Below, one piece after another: positions 27,002-35,870 of a stretch of DNA of 64,000 bases. Location: positions 368,633 to 432,632 of the forward strand of contig NZ_JHAL01000002.1 of the NCBI RefSeq assembly GCF_000738005.1, written 5' to 3'. Numbering within the stretch: the stretch's first letter is position 1; the number at the start of each line of letters is the position of its first letter. The notes below the pieces were generated by a model. The model did no database searches. It was not told the origin of the DNA and worked only from the letters and a program-made list of their open reading frames with translations. The position numbers and the translations under genes are program-made. This stretch comes from Bifidobacterium crudilactis. Its GTDB lineage: Bacteria > Actinomycetota > Actinomycetes > Actinomycetales > Bifidobacteriaceae.

Positions 27002-28604
27002 CGGTGATGTGCAGGTGGTCCCAGTGGCCTCCGGTGACATCGGCGGGGTCGTGCATGCCGCCGCCGTTGTACGGCCGCCAGCCCTCCGAGTCCCGGCCGA
27101 GCGACCAGATTTTTCCTTGCCAGATGAGGTATTCGACGCCGAGGGTGTCGGCGTTGTCCTTGAGCCAGTTGGTGGCCTGCCAGCCCGCCTCCAACTGCGC
27201 GCTGGTGGGTCGGGTGCCGATGGGGTTGCCGAAGGTCACGTCGCACGCCCGCCCGAGGGGGTGCTCGGACTTCTGTCCGGGGCGCGGGGACCAGCACGCC
27301 CACGAGGTGTCCGGGAACGCCGTCTTGGCCTGGTCCATGACGTGGGCCATGCGCGCGGTGATCCGCCCCTCGCTGGTCGGGTCGTCCACCAGCCGGCCCC
27401 CGTCCCCGCTGATCGGGGTCGCGGTGCCGCCGGAAGCGCCGGAGGAGCATCCGTTATTGCCCGCGCCCGCATCCGTGTTGCCGGTCTGGCTTGCCGCGCC
27501 GTGGGCTTTCAGCCACTGGTCCGGGTCGATGGGGTCGCGGCCTGCGGGCCGGACCTCGAAATGCAGATGTGGCCCCGTCGAATTGCCGGAGCTGCCGACG
27601 TCGCCGATGTGCTGGCCGGCGGTGACCTTCTGGCCGACCGTGACGTGGATGCCGGTCTTCCACATGTGGATGTAGCCGGTCGAGACCGGCTTGCCGTCGA
27701 TGGTGTGGTCGATGACGATATGCCCGCCCCACGCCTGCGTGTAGTCGGCGACCGAGACGATGCCGTCGGCTGCCGCGTAGATGGGGGTGCCGTCGGGGGC
27801 GGCGTAGTCGGTGCCCTCGTGCAGGCTCCGCTCGCCCGTTATCGGATGGGTGCGGTAGCCGAACGGCGAGGTCAGCACCCACGTGTCCTCCGGGAGTGGG
27901 AACACGACCCGCGAGGTTTCGGGGATGCTCGCGTTCGGCTCGCCTGAATTGCTCGTGGCTGGCTTGGTGAGGGTGTCGAGGATCGTCTTCGCCACGGGTT
28001 CGTAGTTCTGGTAGCGGTCCGGATACGCGCTGACCTCGACGGCCTGCGCGGCGGCGTCTTTGTCCATGCTCTGCCAGCCGGGGATGTCCAGCAGGCCGCG
28101 CGGCGAGGGATAGTTCGGGCCCGTGGGCCCGCCGAAGAACGCCCGCACCTGATAGGCCGGGTCCATGAGGTCCTTGACGCTGCCCCAGCCGGACTGGGGA
28201 CGCATCTGGAACAGGCCGAGACTGTCGTGATCGCCGCCATCCCCATCATTGGGATAGCTGGCGCTCTCGGGGTAGGTGCCGGTGTTCGACAGCATCCGCA
28301 GACTCGATTCGGTCAGGGCGGCCATGAGCGCGACCTGCACCCCGTCACGCGTCACACCGTCGATGGTGGAACCCACGCTGATGATCGTCGCCGCTTGAGT
28401 GAGCTGCGTCTTGTTGAGCGTGAAGGTGGAGCCGTCACGAGCGGTCACGGTCAGGGAGTGGGGTACGGGGCCGACGTTCAGGCCGCCGGGAGCCGTGCAG
28501 GCGGCGCTGGCCGCCGGGTTCGCCAGCAGGCCCACACCCGTCAGCAGCAGGAAGGGGCCGAGCAGGATGAGGGCCAAAGCGGCGAGGGCGAGCTTCTTCA
28601 CCAT
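26988..28604 (-). CDS. Three-domain peptidoglycan hydrolase (lytic transglycosylase-like / M23 / C-terminal peptidase-like)
   Basis: 538-residue secreted enzyme that probably opens cell wall for the conjugation channel. There is a signal or anchor helix (1-33) and a lysozyme/transglycosylase-like domain (about 60-215, candidate Glu99 in LMAALTESS and SLGLFQMRPQ). An M23 endopeptidase domain follows (about 245-355: H262 and D266 in LHEGTDYAAP, H346-L-H348 in TGPHLHFEV). A third C-terminal domain contains EHPLGRACDVTFG and GGHWDHLHITV, resembling M15/ARB_07466-like zinc enzymes. All zinc ligands look intact. It is encoded just after the VirB8-like gene in the transfer operon. Confidence 0.87.
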   Translation of the reverse strand: MVKKLALAALALILLGPFLLLTGVGLLANPAASAACTAPGGLNVGPVPHSLTVTARDGSTFTLNKTQLTQAATIISVGSTIDGVTRDGVQVALMAALTESSLRMLSNTGTYPESASYPNDGDGGDHDSLGLFQMRPQSGWGSVKDLMDPAYQVRAFFGGPTGPNYPSPRGLLDIPGWQSMDKDAAAQAVEVSAYPDRYQNYEPVAKTILDTLTKPATSNSGEPNASIPETSRVVFPLPEDTWVLTSPFGYRTHPITGERSLHEGTDYAAPDGTPIYAAADGIVSVADYTQAWGGHIVIDHTIDGKPVSTGYIHMWKTGIHVTVGQKVTAGQHIGDVGSSGNSTGPHLHFEVRPAGRDPIDPDQWLKAHGAASQTGNTDAGAGNNGCSSGASGGTATPISGDGGRLVDDPTSEGRITARMAHVMDQAKTAFPDTSWACWSPRPGQKSEHPLGRACDVTFGNPIGTRPTSAQLEAGWQATNWLKDNADTLGVEYLIWQGKIWSLGRDSEGWRPYNGGGMHDPADVTGGHWDHLHITVKDN

Positions 28605-28613
28605 GACAGCCGC

Positions 28614-29297
28614 CTATGTGAGGGGGTTGTTCAGTTGGGACAGGCGCAGCACATGACACGAGCCGGCCTTTGGTGGGCAGGCGATGAACACGGTGAATGA
28701 GACCGGGAGGTCCTCGCTCACCGGTCGGCCATCCCACTCGCCGTTGCGGTGCCGGGTGCCCTGGATAGTGATGGCGGTCGCGCCCGACGGCAACTGCCCC
28801 GGCGCGGCCTGGCTTACCGCCTCGCCCCACGCCTCGGGTACGTACGTACGCGTGATCGTGAGGGATTGTCGGGTGGCGTGCTTGCGCAGCTCGACCCACT
28901 GCTCGCGCGACGGCAGATACGCCGCCACATCGGAGGCCAGACCCGCCTGCTCCATGCCCGTGGGGTCCCCGACCGCCAGGATCGACGCCGAGTAGTCCAA
29001 CGGGAACAGTCCCGAACCGGTGTCCCAGGTGAACACGGTGGTCGCGAGGTTGCGGGCGAACACATCCGGGTCGCGCGACCCCTTCACAGCCGGCGGCTTC
29101 GCCGCAGTCGGCGACAGGCTGGCTGACGCTGACGGCGCGACGCTGGGCGACGTGGTTGCCGATGGCCGAGCGGCAGGTGGCGTGGGTCCGGTGAGCAGGC
29201 CATAGACCCCCACACCCGCAAGCAACACGAGGACGATGGCGGCTGTGATGAGCGCATAGCGGCGGACGCGGGAACGGGAGTCAGAGAAAGTCTTCAT
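28614..29297 (-). CDS. VirB8/TcpC-like single-pass membrane protein
   Basis: 227 residues. There is a short basic cytoplasmic N-terminus, one membrane helix (YALITAAIVLVLLAGVGVYG, about 14-33), a Pro/Ser/Ala-rich linker (38-75) and a soluble extracellular domain (DPDVFARNLATTVFTWDT onward). This bitopic layout and position next to the cell-wall hydrolase fit VirB8/TcpC-type scaffold proteins of Gram-positive conjugation systems, but the similarity is by architecture rather than by a clear motif. Two Cys residues near the C-terminus (FIACPPKAGSCHVL) may form a disulfide. Confidence 0.68.
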   Translation of the reverse strand: MKTFSDSRSRVRRYALITAAIVLVLLAGVGVYGLLTGPTPPAARPSATTSPSVAPSASASLSPTAAKPPAVKGSRDPDVFARNLATTVFTWDTGSGLFPLDYSASILAVGDPTGMEQAGLASDVAAYLPSREQWVELRKHATRQSLTITRTYVPEAWGEAVSQAAPGQLPSGATAITIQGTRHRNGEWDGRPVSEDLPVSFTVFIACPPKAGSCHVLRLSQLNNPLT

Positions 29298-29475
29298 GCC
29301 CGGCAGGTACGCAGCGCGCGCCCACGGAAGAGTACTTCGGCGGCCGATGATGCCCAGACTGCGGCGGGCTCGGCTCAGTCCGTTGTACCTCGCAGGAGGC
29401 TCCAGGTACGGGTTCGCCCTTGCCGGCGCTGGCGATGAGGACAGCGGGCAAGGGCGAGGAGGACGGTGGGCCGGG

Positions 29476-29856
29476 TCAGGCTTTGTCGTGCATGGTCACG
29501 GTGTAGCCGTCGGGGTCGAGGAACGAGAAGGTGACGCCGAAGGGGCCGTCGAAGGGCTCTTTGACGATCGTCACGCCCGCTTCTTCCAGCTTGCGGTGCA
29601 GGGCGTGGGCGTCCTGGCAGTGGAACCAGACGCCGATGCCGGCGCCGAGCCGGCCCAGGGCATCGAGGTCCACGCCCGGGAACGGGTTGCGCACGGCGAA
29701 GGCGACCGGCCCGTCGGCGAAGACGACGGCTTGGGGGTTGGGTGCGGGCAGGCGCGTGAGTCCGAGCGTGTGCTCGTAGAAGTCGGCGGAGGCGTGCAGG
29801 TCGCGCACTTGGAACGAGATGAAGTCGGGGCCTTGCGTGGCGGTGGGTGTGCTCAT
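29476..29856 (-). CDS. VOC/glyoxalase-family protein (cargo)
   Basis: 126-residue vicinal oxygen chelate protein: FISFQVRDLHASADFYEHTLGL at the N-terminus and VTFSFLDPDGYTVTMHDK at the C-terminus give the paired beta-alpha-beta-beta-beta modules. Related proteins act as glyoxalases or as antibiotic and small-molecule binding resistance proteins; which applies here is not visible. It is divergent from the MarR gene, and two MarR-type operators lie between the starts, so it is probably the MarR-controlled gene. It interrupts the transfer operon between ParB and the VirB8-like gene. Confidence 0.88.
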   Translation of the reverse strand: MSTPTATQGPDFISFQVRDLHASADFYEHTLGLTRLPAPNPQAVVFADGPVAFAVRNPFPGVDLDALGRLGAGIGVWFHCQDAHALHRKLEEAGVTIVKEPFDGPFGVTFSFLDPDGYTVTMHDKA

Positions 29857-29905
29857 GGTTCATGCCTTTCATCGGGGTGGCGGGCGCGGTCGCCCGTCGA
29901 GTTAC

Positions 29906-29949
29906 GTCAATATATTGACATAAGTCATCATATTTGTCAAGATATTGAC
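29906..29949. promoter_or_regulatory. Two MarR-type palindromic operators
   Basis: GTCAATATATTGAC at 29906-29919 is a perfect 14-bp palindrome. GTCAAGATATTGAC at 29936-29949 is the same site with one change. Their centres are 30 bp apart, about three helical turns, between the divergent VOC and MarR genes. They also overlap the likely promoters (AT-rich TATATT and CATATT). Autoregulation by the adjacent MarR protein is the simplest reading. Confidence 0.82.
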
Positions 29950-29962
29950 ATGAGGATGTTGT

Positions 29963-30427
29963 ATGAATAAAGGTATGAGAACATCGCATGATCCCAGCCC
30001 GGGCGAGCTCGGCGTGCTCGTCAAGGCGACCCAGGCCGCGCTCAACCAGCGCATGGACGAGGCGCTGCGGCCGCTGGGCCTGACCGTGCCGCAGTACGCC
30101 TGCCTGAGCAATCTGATCGACGAGCCGGGCATCACCAGCTCGGAGCTGGCCAGGCGCAGCTTCGTGTCGCGCCAGTCCATGAACGTCCTGCTCCAGGGTC
30201 TCGAACGCGCCGGGCTCGTGCGGCGCTCCGAACAGCCGGGACAGCGCCGGGAGAAGGCCGCCCAGCTGACCGGCCGCGCCGAAGCCCTGTTCGTGCGGGC
30301 GGACAAAGCGGTGCAGGCCGTGGCCAAACGCATGACCGCCGGCCTCGGCAAGACGCAGCGCGCCGAGCTGTTCGCACTGCTCACCGCCTGCGGCGACGCA
30401 CTCGGCCAGGAACAACCCCACGCCTGA
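29963..30427 (+). CDS. MarR-family transcriptional regulator
   Basis: 154 residues with the winged-helix core LTVPQYACLSNLIDEPGITSS, then ELARRSFVSRQSMNVLLQGLERAGLVRR, the normal MarR recognition helix and wing. It probably senses a small molecule and represses both itself and the divergent VOC gene through the paired operators upstream. GAGGA lies 7 bases before the ATG. The GC-rich coding sequence contrasts with the AT-rich operator region. It is transcribed opposite to the surrounding transfer operon, consistent with a captured cargo pair. Confidence 0.92.
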   Translation: MNKGMRTSHDPSPGELGVLVKATQAALNQRMDEALRPLGLTVPQYACLSNLIDEPGITSSELARRSFVSRQSMNVLLQGLERAGLVRRSEQPGQRREKAAQLTGRAEALFVRADKAVQAVAKRMTAGLGKTQRAELFALLTACGDALGQEQPHA

Positions 30428-30449
30428 GTCCCGCGCGCCCCGCGATCAG

Positions 30450-31424
30450 TCAGAGTGCGCGCAGGTGGGGCTGTTCGCCGAGCTGCTCGCGCAGGGCGCG
30501 CAGCGTGTTGGCGGCGGTGGCGGTGCCTTCGGCGGTCACGTAGAACGCCTCGGCCTGCTCATCGGTGAGCTCGCGGGCCAGCAGGTCGAAGTCGTAGCGC
30601 TCCCACCACTTGTACAGCTCGCCCCAGGTCAGGTTGAACGCCCGCACCGGGTAGCGGGCAGGCGCCGTGCGCCGCGCCGGGGCCTGCCGTTTCTTCGGAT
30701 CGTCCTTGACCCGCGCCAGTGCCTCGTCGGCCAGCCGGTGCAATTGCGTGTCGCGATCCTGGTTGGCCGTTTCGACCGCGGCGCGGACGGCTTGGTAGAT
30801 GGGGTGCACGGGGGCGTCCGCCTCGATCTGTGCCAGGCCGTCGGCAGCCTGCCGCCTAACCTCGTCGGAGAATTCGAGGTTGGCGGCGGTGTCTTTGAGG
30901 TAGCCGATCTTGTCCAGCGTGGTCTCGGAGGGCGCTCCGGGGATCATCGCGGCGGCCTGTTTGCGGGTGCGATCAGCAGATGGCGACGGTGGTTCAAATT
31001 TTGAACCACCGTCACTTCCCGGCTGATGCTCGGCGCTGAACCTTGTCCTGCTCTGCCTGCGGGAGGCGTCCTCGGCCAGCAGCTGCTTGATCTCGCGGTA
31101 CAGAGCTTCGGCCTCCAAGGAAGTGAGCTCCTTGTGCAGCACGTTGTCGTCCTGCTCGGCCAGCAGGTGGGCGAGCCGGTCGGATATGGCGGAGCGCACC
31201 CACACGTTCACCGTCTTCCAGCCCAATTGGCGCACCGCCGCCAGGCGCCTCGCGCCGCACACGAGGAGCCCGTCGGGGGTGATGGTGATCGGCTGCAACA
31301 GGCCCTCGCGCTGGATGGACGACACGAGGGCGTTGAGGTCGCCCAGGTCGCGCCGGTGCCGGTCGCCCACGCGGATGGAGGCGACCGCCCGTTCCAGCTC
31401 GATATGCCCTGCCGCCGTGTTCAT
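30450..31424 (-). CDS. ParB-like partition/nuclease-domain protein
   Basis: 324 residues. The N-terminal ParB/Srx domain shows HIELERAVASIRVGDRHRRD, LVSSIQREGLLQPITITPDG and LLVCGARRLAAVRQLGW. A central helical region (TSLEAEALYREIKQLLAED) and a C-terminal domain with LTWGELYKWWERYDFDLLAREL follow. There is no ParA partner nearby, so it may act as a DNA-binding transfer or replication factor rather than in classic partition. The start overlaps the upstream stop by one base (TGATG). Confidence 0.85.
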   Translation of the reverse strand: MNTAAGHIELERAVASIRVGDRHRRDLGDLNALVSSIQREGLLQPITITPDGLLVCGARRLAAVRQLGWKTVNVWVRSAISDRLAHLLAEQDDNVLHKELTSLEAEALYREIKQLLAEDASRRQSRTRFSAEHQPGSDGGSKFEPPSPSADRTRKQAAAMIPGAPSETTLDKIGYLKDTAANLEFSDEVRRQAADGLAQIEADAPVHPIYQAVRAAVETANQDRDTQLHRLADEALARVKDDPKKRQAPARRTAPARYPVRAFNLTWGELYKWWERYDFDLLARELTDEQAEAFYVTAEGTATAANTLRALREQLGEQPHLRAL

Positions 31425-32278
31425 CAGTCACCCCGCACACCCGGAATGCCGGGAGCGGCCAGCACCATCAGGGCGACGAGCTCGTCGTCGGCCAGCAGGT
31501 CAACGAGCCGCTCGCCCAGCAGCAGGCGGAGCAGGATGCCCCGGCCGCGACCCGTGGCCGCGTAGGCGGTGTCGGGGCTGCCGAGCAGGACGCGCAGCAA
31601 TCCGGTCCACGAGTCGGCCGGCACATCCAGCAACGCCCGCGCGTGCCAGTCGCGGCGCAGCGCCTCATACGTGCTGGCGCGGGAGCCGAGCCGGGCCAGG
31701 GCGTCGCACACATGCCCGATCGCCGCCTGCGCGGTGCCCTCGGGCCAGCCCAAGAGCGTGAACAGGGTCACCGCGTCCTCGACGACCGCCACCACCAGCC
31801 GCGTGGCCTCGGGCTCGGTCTGCTCGTCCGTGTGCTCATCGCGGACGTGGAAGGCGGGGTGGTAGTCGGCCAGGAGGTTGTCGCGTTCGGAGAACCGCTC
31901 GGGATCATGGAAGCGAGAGACCTGGGGGCGGCGGGCCTGGTGGGTGGAGCACAGGAGGCCTTGGGCGCGCTGCTCGGCGATGCAGGTGATCCGCACCGCG
32001 TGCGTGACCACCGCCCACGGGTCCACGGCGGTGCGGGCCGCCCGGGTGCGCATCACGTCGAACGCCGCCCCGGCCGCCTCCCACGCATCCAGCCCATGCT
32101 TATGGGCCAGCGCGGCGTATTTCTCGGCGGTGAACGCCATCAATTCCGCGGCCACCGGGTCGCGCCGCCACGCGCCCCGGCCGGCATTGTGCAGGCGGGT
32201 CAGGAGGGCGCGCAGGCCCTCGCCGGTACGGAAATCATCCTCGCCAAGGTTGGCGGTGTGCTGGGGTGTGGTCGTCAT
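31424..32278 (-). CDS. Conserved ICE protein of unknown function
   Basis: 284 residues from the ATG at 32278 (MTTTPQHTANLGEDDFRTG). A longer frame from 32356 exists without support. Predominantly helical, with GEGLRALLTRLHNAGRGAWR, VDPWAVVTHAVRITCIAEQRAQGL, and a C-terminal RGRGILLRLLLGERLVDLL. It resembles proteins found beside ParB in actinobacterial ICEs, but I know no function. Coupled translation with ParB (TGATG overlap) suggests they work together. Confidence 0.7.
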   Translation of the reverse strand: MTTTPQHTANLGEDDFRTGEGLRALLTRLHNAGRGAWRRDPVAAELMAFTAEKYAALAHKHGLDAWEAAGAAFDVMRTRAARTAVDPWAVVTHAVRITCIAEQRAQGLLCSTHQARRPQVSRFHDPERFSERDNLLADYHPAFHVRDEHTDEQTEPEATRLVVAVVEDAVTLFTLLGWPEGTAQAAIGHVCDALARLGSRASTYEALRRDWHARALLDVPADSWTGLLRVLLGSPDTAYAATGRGRGILLRLLLGERLVDLLADDELVALMVLAAPGIPGVRGD

Positions 32279-32362
32279 GGTGTGGGTACCTCCTGCATGG
32301 CAGGTGCACACCGGCTCCCTGAATGGGCGGGGCCAGACCAGTCGAACAGTGCTCATAGGTCA

Positions 32363-32842
32363 TCACCGCATCCCCACCCCGGAACGGACTGCAGCCGAAG
32401 CCGTGGCGCTGCGGCGTCCGAACGCCGAGACCGGCGGCAGCTGACGCGCCCGCCGCGACACCGCCCTCACCCCAGACGCGAGTCCTTGGCGGGTCTGGGT
32501 GCCGGCGGCCTGGTGGAAGCGGATGCCCGCCCCCGCCATCCGGCCGGCGCCGCGCGAGATCAAATCGGAAGCCCGCACCCACTCGACACCACGCGCCCGC
32601 GCCGAGGCGAGCCGCTGCTCCAACGCCCGCCGGGACGTATCCGTCTGCTTGACAGCATCCGGCACCACGCTCTCAGCCTCCTCGGCCGTGGTTACGACGC
32701 TGTGGGTCTCGGCTCCCGAGGCGATGGCGGTCTCTGTGTCCATCACGGCCGCGGGCGCGTCGATGCGGGTCAGTTCGTTCTCGATGCCATCGGGCGTCTC
32801 TGGCGTCTCGATGGGGCCGATTGGTTGTGTGGTTTCGTTCAT
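32363..32842 (-). CDS. Hypothetical ICE protein, disordered N-terminus
   Basis: 159 residues. The N-terminal half is acidic and Thr/Pro/Glu-rich (IGPIETPETPDGIENELTRI); the C-terminal half is basic and Arg/Ala-rich (RRALEQRLASARARGVEWVR). The acidic-basic split suggests a DNA-bound adaptor, but this is only composition. The start overlaps the DUF2637 stop by ATGA. No family was recognised. Confidence 0.6.
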   Translation of the reverse strand: MNETTQPIGPIETPETPDGIENELTRIDAPAAVMDTETAIASGAETHSVVTTAEEAESVVPDAVKQTDTSRRALEQRLASARARGVEWVRASDLISRGAGRMAGAGIRFHQAAGTQTRQGLASGVRAVSRRARQLPPVSAFGRRSATASAAVRSGVGMR

Positions 32843-33627
32843 AGTTCATCTCCTGCCGTATCTGATTCGGTCTCAGTGGTGGGGTGCGCGGCCGCGAACC
32901 AGCGGCCCACGGTTGAAGCGTGGACGCCCAGATGCCGGGCGATCCTCTTGTTCGACCAGCCCGCCTCCCGCAACGCCCGAGCGTGCTCCCGCCGGTCAGA
33001 CGGCGACTCGCCAGCAGTGGGCTGATCAATGGGCGGCTCGTCGGTAATCGGCTTGCTCTCGACGTTCTCTGTCCGTGGCTCGCTCTCGCTGGAGGTCTGG
33101 CTGAGTTCCGGCATGTGCTCGACACGCGGGAGTTCTGGCGCGGCCTCGGCTGGCGTGGGGCTTGGTGTGCCATCCGACACCGAAACGTGATGCACTGCGA
33201 CTCGCGACGAATCGGTCGGTTCGTCGGGCTTGCGGGTGAGGATGACAGTCAAATGCGTGATGGCCAGGAGCACGATGGGCGGGACGGAGGCGACCGCAGC
33301 CGCCAAGAGGCTGGGCACAGCCGTGTCGGCGGAGACGATGGCGTGCACGGCGTTGGCGGTCACCGAGATCAGCGCGCCGCCGGCCAGGAGCATCCACGGG
33401 TACCACGCCGACTTCTGACCTGCAAGGGCCACCACGGAGACGGTGGCGACCACGATGATCCCGTCCACGATCAGCGGCCACGCCCACGCCTGACCCGAAG
33501 CGATGCCCGAACGCGCCGCAAGGTCGGCCAACGCGGTGAAGGACAGCCAGAACGCACCCAACGCGATCAGGCACGTCCCCGCGATCGCGGTGCGCGCCGG
33601 CCACCGGCGGCTTCTCATTCCGCTCAT
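32839..33627 (-). CDS. DUF2637 (SpdB-like) membrane protein with C-terminal HTH
   Basis: 262 residues. Four hydrophobic segments in residues 10-130 (TAIAGTCLIALGAFWLSFTA; WPLIVDGIIVVATVSVVAL; YPWMLLAGGALISVTANAVH; VPPIVLLAITHLTVIL) match DUF2637, a family of Streptomyces spread (Spd) proteins. A linker and a helix-turn-helix (HARALREAGWSNKRIARHLG, HASTVGRW) follow. Such proteins are linked to intramycelial plasmid spread and to replication genes. It is placed between the primase and other ICE genes with ATGA overlaps at both ends. Confidence 0.85.
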   Translation of the reverse strand: MSGMRSRRWPARTAIAGTCLIALGAFWLSFTALADLAARSGIASGQAWAWPLIVDGIIVVATVSVVALAGQKSAWYPWMLLAGGALISVTANAVHAIVSADTAVPSLLAAAVASVPPIVLLAITHLTVILTRKPDEPTDSSRVAVHHVSVSDGTPSPTPAEAAPELPRVEHMPELSQTSSESEPRTENVESKPITDEPPIDQPTAGESPSDRREHARALREAGWSNKRIARHLGVHASTVGRWFAAAHPTTETESDTAGDEL

Positions 33628-34532
33628 GGCAGCCTCCTCGCCGGTGAGACGCGCTGCGGGTCACGACGTGCGAAAGGGCGGGACGAGGAAGCCGCGGCTG
33701 TGCTGGCGGGTGCGGGCCGGGCAGTGCGGTAGGCGGAGCGCACCGTGACGGCAACCTCCCGCTGCGTGAGTCCCACGCTCTGGGCGGGGTCGCGCAGCGC
33801 GTCGTAGGCGGCGGCTGGGGTAAGTCCGTGTTCGGTGAGGCGGCAGGCGGCCCAGAACAGGCCCCGGTTCCGCTCGCCCTCCACCAGCGTGCCCACCCAC
33901 GACCCGATCCGACCCACCGCATCCGCCGAAGACAAGACCGGACGAGAGGTACGCGGCGGCTCGGGCGGCTTCGGGTCGAGGAAGCTCCGCAATGCGGCGG
34001 AGTCCACGGGCTGGCTGTCGGCGTGCAGCTCGGCCACCGCATACGCCCGCCGTATGCCATCGACCTGCACTTGGGAGGGTGGGGTGATGATGTAGCCGCC
34101 GTCGCCCCGGAGATCGATTCCGGCACGCGCGGCCTGCCACGACCGCTGCTCGCTGCTGGGGTCGTCTGGGTAGTAGAGGTGCATGCCGCCCGACGGGGTG
34201 CGCACCACCGCCAACGGCCTGGGCAGCAGCCCTGCCTCACGGGCACGGCGCAACGCATGGAAGCCGTTGACGCCGTGCACGTCGACGTCCACCACCACGA
34301 CACCAGACGCCAAGCCAGTCGGGATCGCCAGATTCGCGCCCGGAGCCCGCCGCCACCAGCTTTCGACCAGCGTGGGGTTGGTGGTGGCGTCGAGGAATCC
34401 GCGGCTGCCCGGAAGCGGCCGCTTGCCGCCGGGCACGCACGCGAACACCGGGATACCGGCGTCGGCGAGCTGCCGGGCCGCAGCAGCCGGATCGGACGCA
34501 AGAGTCCCGAGCACGGGGATGAGAGGGTGCAT
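33624..34532 (-). CDS. Bifunctional DNA primase/polymerase (AEP superfamily)
   Basis: 302 residues from the ATG at 34532 (MHPLIPVLG). The archaeo-eukaryotic primase-polymerase domain is indicated by ADAGIPVFACVPGGKRPLPG, NLAIPTGLASGVVVVDVDVHG (metal-binding DVD) and VVRTPSGGMHLYY. The C-terminal part (DAVGRIGSWVGTLVEGERNR) is the PriCT-like helical end. It probably starts replication of the excised or transferred ICE. GGAGG lies 5 bases before ATG 34532; a GTG at 34535 is an alternative. No replicative helicase partner was seen next to it. Confidence 0.88.
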   Translation of the reverse strand: MHPLIPVLGTLASDPAAAARQLADAGIPVFACVPGGKRPLPGSRGFLDATTNPTLVESWWRRAPGANLAIPTGLASGVVVVDVDVHGVNGFHALRRAREAGLLPRPLAVVRTPSGGMHLYYPDDPSSEQRSWQAARAGIDLRGDGGYIITPPSQVQVDGIRRAYAVAELHADSQPVDSAALRSFLDPKPPEPPRTSRPVLSSADAVGRIGSWVGTLVEGERNRGLFWAACRLTEHGLTPAAAYDALRDPAQSVGLTQREVAVTVRSAYRTARPAPASTAAASSSRPFARRDPQRVSPARRLP

Positions 34533-35629
34533 CACAGCCTCCGTCCCGCAGCAGCCGGCTCACCGGCTCCGATGCGCTCGCGCTCGACGGGAGGAGCTGG
34601 CGGCGTGCGTGCCGTTGTGGCTGTGCGATGCTGGCCGTCCTTCTGGACGGTGTTGTTGAGTCCGGGTGGGGTGCCGTCGCCCACCTTCATGGTGTCGAGA
34701 CGGTCCAGGATGCCGATCGCCGTCCTGCGCACGCGCTCGCCCGTCGCCTTGACCACCTCCACCGGCGACATGTCCTTCACGGAGGCGGCCCACCCGGACA
34801 CGTAGGGCACCGTGTAGCCGCTGGTATCCATGCCATGCGCCGCGCCCACCATCAAGGCCACCGACTCGGCCTCCACCTCCGCAATGCCGCGATGACCTTG
34901 CGCGTCGGGATTGTCCGGGCCGTGCAAGAGGACATGGGCCAGCTCATGCGCCAGCGTCTTCACCCGCGCCGCATCCGGCATGTCATCTCGCACCGAGACG
35001 GTCCTGGCCGCATAGTCGGTCAGCCCATTCGCCCCGCCAATCGCCGAGGCGTCAGAAGCTTGCAGCAGGTCGAAGCCGGCCGCCGTGACCTGCGCGGCCA
35101 GTCCCTCCCACAGGCCTTCCGGCGCCTGACCTTCCAGCAGCCTGGGGGCGGGCGGTTCGGGGATCGGCTCGCCGTCGGTCTGGCACACATCCCACACATA
35201 GGCGGGCTTGACGCCCACCATGCGCGAACGCTCCACCTCATTGCTCTTGCGCTTCTCGCGCGGAGCCAGCCTGCGCCACGACGTGGGGTCCGAAGGGTTC
35301 GCGGAGGCGAAGCGGGCGGTGACCGGGGCGAAGATCATGTAGCCCGCCTGGCCCTTGTCCACCTGACGGTCAAGGGCCTGCCACTGCCGGTAGCCCGCTA
35401 CGAAGGTCGGGTAGGGCGAGCTTACGCGGCCCTGCTCGAATGCCTGCTGGTGCTGGGCCCAGATCAGCAGCGTGTTGTTGAAGCTGCGCGACCGGAACCG
35501 GGCCGCAAACGAGAGCGCCCGCGCCCAGTCCTGCCCGGTCACCAGTGTTTCAACCGCGCCCGTCAGCTGCCCGTGCAGTTCCTCCAGCCGCGCCTCGCGC
35601 GCGGCCCGCATCTCCTCGTTCGTCGCCAT
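34532..35629 (-). CDS. ArdC-like antirestriction protein with zinc metallopeptidase motif
   Basis: 365 residues. An N-terminal ArdC-type ssDNA-binding domain (FAARFRSRSFNNTLLIWAQH, FVAGYRQWQALDRQVDKGQ, YMIFAPV) is followed by an ImmA/IrrE-like zinc peptidase domain with AHELAHVLLHG (HExxH at 228-232) and a downstream EVEAESVALMVG glutamate. ArdC proteins protect incoming ssDNA of conjugative elements from host restriction; this role is inferred from the family. It is the first gene of the long minus-strand operon, so it would be expressed early after entry. A 240-base upstream region probably holds its promoter. Confidence 0.88.
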   Translation of the reverse strand: MATNEEMRAAREARLEELHGQLTGAVETLVTGQDWARALSFAARFRSRSFNNTLLIWAQHQQAFEQGRVSSPYPTFVAGYRQWQALDRQVDKGQAGYMIFAPVTARFASANPSDPTSWRRLAPREKRKSNEVERSRMVGVKPAYVWDVCQTDGEPIPEPPAPRLLEGQAPEGLWEGLAAQVTAAGFDLLQASDASAIGGANGLTDYAARTVSVRDDMPDAARVKTLAHELAHVLLHGPDNPDAQGHRGIAEVEAESVALMVGAAHGMDTSGYTVPYVSGWAASVKDMSPVEVVKATGERVRRTAIGILDRLDTMKVGDGTPPGLNNTVQKDGQHRTATTARTPPAPPVERERIGAGEPAAAGRRL

Positions 35630-35870
35630 GTGGGGGCCTCCCTCCGGTCGGGGACCACCCCAGACAAGAGGGCGGTCATGCGACTGTGAGGTACGCCAGG
35701 CAACCCGAGAAGAAGAGAAGGGTCAGGCCAGAAACAGGCGGCCGCGCCCGCCACGGCTACCCGGACAACCCGGCGAGAACTAACAGACATAGCCCAACCT
35801 CGGGCGGCGCGAGTTACGAAGAAGCCAATCATGATCGTTTCGAGAAGGTTCATGATCGCATCGGGCACGT

